Part shown: positions 57,240 through 64,000 of the stretch, in pieces
Numbering within the stretch: position 1 is the first letter of the stretch
Layout: each line of letters begins with the position of its first letter
DNA from: Smallanthus sonchifolius
Taxonomy: Eukaryota; Streptophyta; Magnoliopsida; Asterales; Asteraceae
Assembly: GCA_023525975.1 (NCBI GenBank)
Contig: CM042030.1
Span: 21,818,350-21,882,349, forward strand
Direction: 5' to 3'
Length of the DNA stretch: 64,000 nucleotides
The notes under the pieces: model-generated
Database searches by the model: none
What the model was told of the DNA's origin: nothing
Seen by the model: the letters and a program-made list of their open reading frames with translations, nothing else
Translations under genes and position numbers: made by a program

Positions 57240-58815
57240 TACGGAAGGTTTTGTCCTTGAAACCTGTCATAAGTCGAAAAGGTGAACGACTCCTTCATCT
57301 CAGTCTTGGTTTCCTAGGTACCTTCTGATCCTTTACGATGTTTCCATTGGACATTGACCAACTGAATGATCTTACTTCTCAAATGTTTCTCCTTCATGTC
57401 TACTATTGCTACGGGTTCTTCCACGTAGTTGAGGCTATTGTCTAACTCGATGTCATGGAGGGGCACGTGCGCTGACTTGTCAGCTAGACAGTTGCGCAAG
57501 TGTGACACGTGAAAGGTAGGGTGAATCCCATTCAATTCATCAGGCAAATCTAGCCGATAAGCTACTTCACCAACTCGTGCCAGAATTTTGAAAGGTCCGG
57601 CAAACCTCGGACTTAGTGTTGCTCTCTTTCTAAACCGAATGATCCCCTTCCAGAGAGATACTCTTAACAACACCTGATATCCAACATTGAACTTGATGGG
57701 TCTCCGCCTCTTATCCGCGTAAGACTTCCAACGATCGTGCGCTGCTTTCATTCAGGCTTTAATCTGGTCAAACTTTTCAGAGGTCTCCGTGACTTCCTCT
57801 AAGCTTCCTAGCTCTTCCTGACCTATCTCACCCCAACAGACCGGGTTCATCATCTTCTACCATACAATATTTTGTAAGGCGGCATGCGAATACTGGCGTG
57901 GTAGCTATTGTTGTAGGAGATTCTGCCCGAGGTAGGTGACTATCCCAACTGCCACCGAAGTCTATAATGCAAGCGTGGAGCATATCCTCCAACGTTTCGA
58001 TGGTCCTCTCTGGCTGATCATCTGTCTGTGGGTGATAAGTCATGCTGATATTCAATCTCATACCCATTATCTCATGAAATATTTTCGAGAACCTCGATGT
58101 GAATCATGTGTCCCGGTCAGATACCATTGACAGTGGTACACCATGGCGAGCAACTATTTCATTGATATATACTTCTGCCAGCTTCTCAGAAGAATACGTT
58201 TCTAGAATTGGCAGGAAATGTGTACTCTTTATCAAACGATCCGCTATTACCCAAATCGTATCACAACCCTTAGTTGTGCGAGGCAGCATGGTGATAAATT
58301 CCTTGGTAATTCACTCCCATTTCCATTCAGGTATGTCCAGAGGCTGGATCTTCCCGTATGGTTTCTGATGTTCGGCCTTAACCTGTGAGCAAGTCAGACA
58401 CTTACTCACGTATTATGTGACATGATTCTTCATGTAAGGCCACCAGTACTCTTTCTTCAAATCCTGATACATCTTTGTGATTCTCGGGTGGATGGAATAT
58501 CAAGAATTATGGGCCTCATCAAGTACTTTGGCCCTAAGCTCCCGCCCTTCGGTACCCACATACGACCACATCGGGTCCTTAATTCAAGAGTGTTTGTTGC
58601 TAACTTTACTTGCTGACTGACCATTCGTTCTCTCTTTACATTTTCTTCCTTAAGTGCCTCTATCTGTGTCCTTTCTAAATCGGTCATAAAATCCGATGTT
58701 ACTACTAACTTTTATTCTTTAACCCTAATAGGAGGTTGGTTCTCCTTTCGACTTAGGCATCGTCAACCTCATTAACCTTTCCCGGGTGGTATAGGATTTC
58801 ACAGTCGTGATCCTT
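57240..58815 (-). pseudogene. Element H gypsy pol 3' half: RNase H end, integrase, chromodomain region (decayed)
   Basis: Minus strand: HPGKVNEVDDA-like end of RNase H (about 58760-58800); integrase zinc region with VWVPKGGS-type sequence and a degenerate Cys pair (about 58380-58560); integrase core with GCDTIWVIADRLIKSTHFLP, IVARHGVPLSMVSDRDT and YHPQTDDQPERTIETLE; then the linker KAAHDRWKSYADKRRRP, IHPTFHVSHLRNCL and an IIQLVNVQWKHRKG chromodomain-like end. Stops near 58104, 57840 and 57740 and frame changes break it. It is cut at 58815, where sequence I starts. It is not the missing half of F, because both are minus-oriented and in the wrong order. Confidence 0.82.
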
Positions 58816-58817
58816 TA

Positions 58818-60919
58818 TGTAACGAACCAACTTTCGGGTTTAACCTATAATATGTTTATTATATTTAGTGTGTGTTTATAAATAAAATAAAAGTTGGTGG
58901 ATGTATTTTTATTCATTAAAACAACCTAGTTTGGAAGAAAGGGTTTAACTGCAAAGTTTAGGGACTAGAATTGCAATTTGCCAATTTTTTTAGGCTAGTA
59001 TGTAGGTGGCGATACACACACATTCTGTTTAGAGAGAAAAGAGAAGGGAGAAAAGGGTTTTGGCCAAGAACACTCAGATTGGAGCTACATGTGTGGATTG
59101 TAGGGTTGATTAGCACATCACCTTCATAATAACAAGTAAGAATCATCTCTATCTCAATTCCTCCATCTAATTTCATGTTCTTGATAAAGAGTTTGGGTGG
59201 ATGAACCTTAATGGATGGGAATTAGGGTTGTGGAGGATGTATTATTGAAAAGGATTGTTAATCTAGCATTATTAAAGCTAGATGTACAACCAATTCAAGT
59301 TAATTTCATATGATTGGGGGTTTTGAAAATTAAAGTTCTTGAGACCCAATTTAGGGGTTTTGAATTTGGGTTGTTTAATTGGGTAATTAAGTATATACTA
59401 GTGTTTATGGTGTTAAATAAACACAATTTCAAGTAGAAAACCCAATTGATTTGATGAAATTTGAATTGGATGGAATTGGGAAATTTGGGTGAAAACCTTA
59501 ATGGGTCAAATGGGTGGATTGTGGTTTAGAATGGTTAAAAGCTTGTGTGGAGCTTGGTAAACCAGGTCACAATTAAGGGTAAAGATCATAAGGTCTTGGG
59601 TGAGTGTGGATACCTAAATTGGTGAATAATTAGACCTTAGATTACTAAACAAGTGTGAAATTGTGTAGGTAATCAAGTGGTCAAAATCAAGGAGCAACCA
59701 GAAGCATCAAACCCAAAAGATAAGTTCTTTGCACTTACTTAGTATTAGATAATTTGTACGTGTTGGTAGATTGTGTGGCAATTCTATTTACATCTTGTTG
59801 GTTGATTTTTACTTTTGTGGTATATAGTAAAATGTATGATGAATATGGTAGAACTTGTGTGTTTGACTTAATAAGGAAATTAGTCACATTAAATGAATGA
59901 TATGTGGTAATTGGTGTAGTTGGCATAGAGTGGTTAATAGCCAAACTAGATTAACTAATGTGATTAATTGGTGTTAAATATTCATTGTGGTTAGAGTCAA
60001 CTAAATTGTGAAATATGTGAAAGTAGATTAAATTTAACTTAACATGTTATGAGTCGACCCGCTAGTGGTAAAGCGGAAAATAAGTTGGTTACATGAAATG
60101 CAGATGCTTCATGAAGGAGTTTACGTTAAGTCAAATACTTCACGGGTGGTAGGGAGGTCAAATACCTCACGAGTGAAAGTGAAGTTAAATACTTCACGGG
60201 TGACATGAAGTTAAATACTTCATGGGTCGACATGGAGTCAAATACTCCACGTGGGAAAGCTAGTGGTGGTTCTGGCATTACACATGTGGATATGTCTAGT
60301 TAGTGGATGGTAAAACATTAGGACTTGTGTGGGGTTAATACACGTCTAAATTGTAGGTTGTTGTATGTCTAAGCAATGAATTGGGAAAACTTGGAGTTAA
60401 ACACTTCATGAGTGTAAAACGAGTAGTGATGCTCGGGTTTTGAGGTGGATAACTAACGATTATATGTTAGTATATGTGGGTAAGCTTATATATAGTAAAA
60501 ATATAAGTTTATGGTTGTTTATGACTTAAATATGCAAAACGGGTCGGGATTAGACATGTAAAGGTGTTATTACATGTTGTCGGAAAAAAAGCCCAAACTT
60601 CTAATAAGTATATCTCGGGCTAGAAAATGAGATGCGAAAGTCATAATTTATGAAACTGATATGCCTCGAGGATAGGAATCCAAAAAAAAGGTGTGTAGGT
60701 GCAGGGGCGGCTTATCATACGCCCACCGACGTATGATACCCCAAAAACTCTCGATCTACGTTGCCCAATACACACAAATGCTGAATTTTGTCATTTTAGG
60801 CTGTCGGTCTATTTTTGGACACGGGGAACCAATGGGGAGTCTTATATCATTACTAATGATGTATTTTGGAGTGATTTTATTTAAGGTAAAGCTTCAGTGT
60901 GATCTCGGGTTTCGCTTAG
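58818..60919 (+). mobile_element. I: unclassified LTR-like sequence with a covarying inverted-repeat array
   Basis: Starts TGTAACGAACCAACTTTCGG, a start resembling plant gypsy LTRs, at the break in H pol. It ends at 60919, where the J LTR begins. Non-coding, AT-rich, with a TATA-like site (CTTATATATAG, about 60485-60495). No primer-binding site, polypurine tract or target duplication was identified, so the LTR call is tentative. It carries the array at 60126-60249. Confidence 0.45.
60126..60249 (+). repeat. Array of covarying short inverted repeats in I
   Basis: Successive dyads are GAGGT-CAAAT-ACCTC (60154-60168), GTGAAGT-TAAAT-ACTTCAC (60179-60197), CATGAAGT-TAAAT-ACTTCATG (60204-60224) and TGGAGT-CAAAT-ACTCCA (60233-60249), preceded by AAGT-CAAAT-ACTT (60127-60139). 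Arms change together while the YAAAT centre stays fixed. A related imperfect copy lies near 60390-60405. Confidence 0.88.
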
Positions 60920-63604
60920 TGTAAGGCACCAAATCAGGCACCCTACAGTTGGTTCTCATAACTGGTTATATTCTTTAAAAGCACTATAACTTTCATTTAA
61001 GTAAACAGCGGAAGTCTTTCTCAAATTAATGTTATCTTTAAACTCGTTAACTTTCATAACGTTACCTGACGAACGCATGCGCACTAACCCTAGTAGGCCC
61101 GCTTCCAAGCCAAGATACCTCGTCTAGCATATTAACCTGCAAAACAATCTAACGTACATACAAAGTCAGTTACGCTGAGTTAGTTCTAATAGGTTAATTT
61201 AAACAAAAGCCAACTCGTCTCATTTATTGTTTATCTCTACTCAATACCCTCTAGTCATTTGAAAATTGTTTTACAGATCTTCATCATATAGATAACCCCT
61301 GTTATCCTATAATATCCCATAATGATTTACCACCCGAGACTCTACCCATAACTTTGGCTCAGAATGTCTCCGACATGTATCGAGCTTACTACTCTGATAA
61401 CTCACAATTTACCATATGTATTAACCATACCCTTGTTAACTCAACCAACCTCTAGATACCGACTTACCTGTGGTAACCAGGACTCTCATAACCCAACTGA
61501 CTCAACAATTGTACACACTATACACTTCCCGACACAACGGTCAATCTAACTCGATACACCACATTGATATCATCTATTTATCACATAAATATCATCTCAT
61601 ACACAATTAATATAACTCATCATTGCATGCAATTTAACACATATAAATGCACAAAAACACATACCTCATCACTGCACCCTCGTTAGGGTTATCTCCTTCG
61701 AGATACTCGTCATAAGCTCAGCTCTACCCTCGTTAGAGGGCCCCGCCACTAAAGATAGTGACACACTCGTCATCCACGATGACTACCCAGCCACCTACAC
61801 AGTAGCTATATCATCTACCATACGGTGACCGACACCTCACCACATGATGACAGCCAGATCACACGTACAATGATGACCCTGAAGGACTCCGTCCTCCACA
61901 CCACTGTTAGCCGTATATACGGACAATAATGCAAGGTGTACACATGACACCACCTGGGCATGTACTATGACTCACCACCCTTTCACCGATTACTTACGTG
62001 TGTAATCTAACCCTTACTTAAACGTATCCTCATAATGTCTGGACACATTATCCAACTCTTTCTGAATAGGTAATTATACGACACACAATCATTATACCAG
62101 CTTCTATCCTATATATCCTAAGGACACCACATAGACTCATGTAAACATAATACCCGCCGTGTCATAAGGACAACGACACAATAAACATAACACCAAGCAC
62201 ACAACGCACAACATCATACTAGCCCCTACATGACCCGTTAATGAACCACATACGGGTTCCCATGCTAACTCTCTTTATATAACCATCACAGGTTTAGCAA
62301 AATTCTTGACTCACCCCGACTAACACATAAGATGACACACACAGATCATCACAACTCTTGTTCACCCACCCTAAGGACCCCATAACGACCCTTAGCTTCA
62401 TTATTACATACAATCTCCTAAAACACTTCCAGTTTAACTCATAAATCGTAATACGTTCGTTTAATAAAACATGTGTGTATGTACAATAGCCCCAAAATAG
62501 TAAAACATTTAAAAGAGGGGATTAGAAACTCACAGGTTATGCCGAGTCTCAGTCCTTGCTCTGTGACTTGTCCGTCCACGTTCAAATACTAAACTTGACA
62601 AACGCGTGATCACATGCTCAGGACACGTTCTAAACACACGTTGCATAACGTATAAATAAATAACCCTAACACTGGGCCTTGACTACCCGCTCAAATCCCT
62701 CCTACGAGTACACGTGATCCAACAGCCCTTGACCCCCTCATAAATTAAATATCCAAATCTCGGGTTTCCATGCATGCACGTACGCGTGCATGCATGCATA
62801 CGCAAAACCCTAATCGGGTGCAAACCCGACTTCACCCTCTCCCTCATCATTCCCGTGAACCACCATCACCAAGCTCCGCCCCTTAGCCTGTTTCATCGTC
62901 CACGTTAACTCCTAAGGTCACCGTCTCCGCTGCCATACAGTCGCAGCCATCACCGGCGTTGCCGGCGTCACGCCGTGGCACCACAGCCGCCGGAACCACC
63001 ACGGGTCCCCACAATCCTCTCCTTCTCTCACCTCGGAAACTCACCATCACGATAATCGGACCCCACCGCATCCCGTATTTGCTGTTTTCCACAGCCACAC
63101 GCACCACCTCTGACCGTCACCGCCACGTTGCAGCAAAACGCAACCACTCGCTGCCGTGAACCCCTTTATGGCTATCGATGGCCCATTCAAATCACCAACC
63201 CAAAACCCTAACAACCTACGCAAGAAAATGAATATATGAGCATGCACAATCGAAACGATGATTACCTCAATGATGTTTGGAAGCCGTTGGTCCGAATCCT
63301 TTGTTGACCCGCCATCCGGTCGTTCCCCTGCCATTCCTTTCTTCTAGCCGTAAGCACACCTCGGTCAACGATAAGCTAGGGTTTGCGTAAATATGGTCAT
63401 ATACTCCCATTAGTTACGTTTCGGGTCCTCCTTCTTTCGTTGCTCACATTTCTAACTCCCTATGTCCGTTAAACGGCTAACTGGGTCATTTAACGTTGTT
63501 AAAACGCCCCATACACGACCAACCTTGCTCCTTATTACGGTTAATACGTATTCGGGTCGTCCACTAACCCGAACCACTTGTTTACAGGTTTTCGGCATGT
63601 TACA
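60920..63604 (-). repeat. Element J: gypsy 3' LTR
   Basis: Plus-strand TGTAAGGCACCAAATCAGG ... GGCATGTTACA, about 2685 bp, followed by a reversed polypurine-type segment (AGTCTACCCCCCTTAAAAG) as in other minus-oriented gypsy elements. A GC-rich stretch at about 62800-63150 gives only chance ORFs. A related fragment is at 6473-7576. Confidence 0.72.
62769..62804. repeat. 36-bp alternating purine/pyrimidine tract with CATGCATG motifs in the J LTR
   Basis: Every step alternates pyrimidine and purine. It includes two CATGCATG-type boxes and an inverted repeat GCATGCACG..CGTGCATGC. Alternating tracts can adopt Z-DNA, and CATGCATG is the RY box bound by plant B3 factors. Both roles are inferred. 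Confidence 0.6.
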
Positions 63605-64000
63605 AGTCTACCCCCCTTAAAAGAGGATTCGTCCTCGAATCCTACATCGGTACGAACCAACACAACATATTCTCGTGCACCCAATAAAATTGGTGCCAAC
63701 ATTCATCTTAGCACTGCCTTGTTGCTCTTACAATTCATAATAACATTGCATATACCATCCTTGGTATTAGGTAACTCAACACTACCAATTGTCCGCTCAC
63801 CTATCACATTTCATTATGACTCACAGGCACAATTGCCTTTGTCTCTTGTATAACCCTAAAGGTCTCGTTATTCCGACGATCATCCTCCCAAGTAGGTCCT
63901 TGTCTTTCACCGACATGAGTAATAGTTGCTTTACTATCGCGTGTCCATCACGATCCTCTCTTTATGCTCAAATTGCCATCTTGTAATGATTTTTCAAACT
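63605..64000 (-). mobile_element. Element J: start of internal region (3' end of the element)
   Basis: Begins with the segment AAGAGGATTCGTCCTCGAAT, the usual wording just inside the 3' LTR of minus-oriented plant gypsy elements. No coding domain is recognisable before the window ends. Confidence 0.55.

Noticed and set aside
57240..58815. H as the missing 3' half of element F
   Set aside because: Both are minus-oriented, so the 3' half of F should lie to its left. H lies to the right of the F 5' LTR and has its own LTR end.
62883..63334. GC-rich ORFs on both strands in the J LTR
   Set aside because: Low-complexity Ala/Val/Gly/Arg readings inside an LTR, without conserved domains.

Overview
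This window reads as plant nuclear heterochromatin, probably from a daisy-family (Asteraceae) genome. It is made almost entirely of LTR retrotransposons and their debris. I see no ordinary host gene, rRNA, tRNA gene or bacterial feature. The family guess rests on recall that the large extra ORF in element C resembles proteins often mis-annotated as 'synaptobrevin, longin-like' in Asteraceae genomes. It is an inference and was not searched.

The core is a stack of insertions at least five levels deep. A Ty3/gypsy chromovirus-type element F (minus, ~50.25-56.28 kb) was hit in its reverse transcriptase, just before the catalytic aspartates, by a Ty1/copia element E (minus). E was hit in gag by an Athila-type gypsy element D (plus, 8086-48740). 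D was hit in its ORF2 by a gypsy element A (minus, 16583-46365). A then received two young insertions. One is gypsy element B (minus, 24299-33782, TSD CACTG, polyprotein frame open throughout), in A's upstream ORF1. The other is copia-type element C (plus, 36467-45809, TSD AAGGG), in A's 5' LTR. Split reading frames and, for B and C, perfect 5-bp target duplications support this order.

Left flank (1-8085): a 5'-truncated relative of C (C1), a decayed Myb/NAM-associated pseudogene of PIF/Harbinger ORF1 type, about 2.9 kb of AT-rich unclassified DNA, a gypsy LTR fragment and the distal half of E gag. Right flank (50.25-64 kb): the 5' half of F with a solo Athila LTR inserted a few bases inside its LTR end, an old LTR fragment (G), the 3' half of another gypsy element (H), an unclassified LTR-like sequence (I), and a gypsy LTR with the start of its internal region (J).

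Four things stand out. (1) LTRs of at least six unrelated families carry arrays of short inverted repeats, often just upstream of a TATA box. In element I the arms change in step while the loop stays constant. (2) Element C encodes a long gag and a giant extra ORF but no protease, integrase, reverse transcriptase or RNase H. (3) Gypsy elements A and B share a frame-preserving GT-AG intron at the same place in gag. (4) Athila D carries a second inverted-repeat array and TATA box inside the element, followed by a candidate intron whose acceptor abuts the ORF2 start codon.
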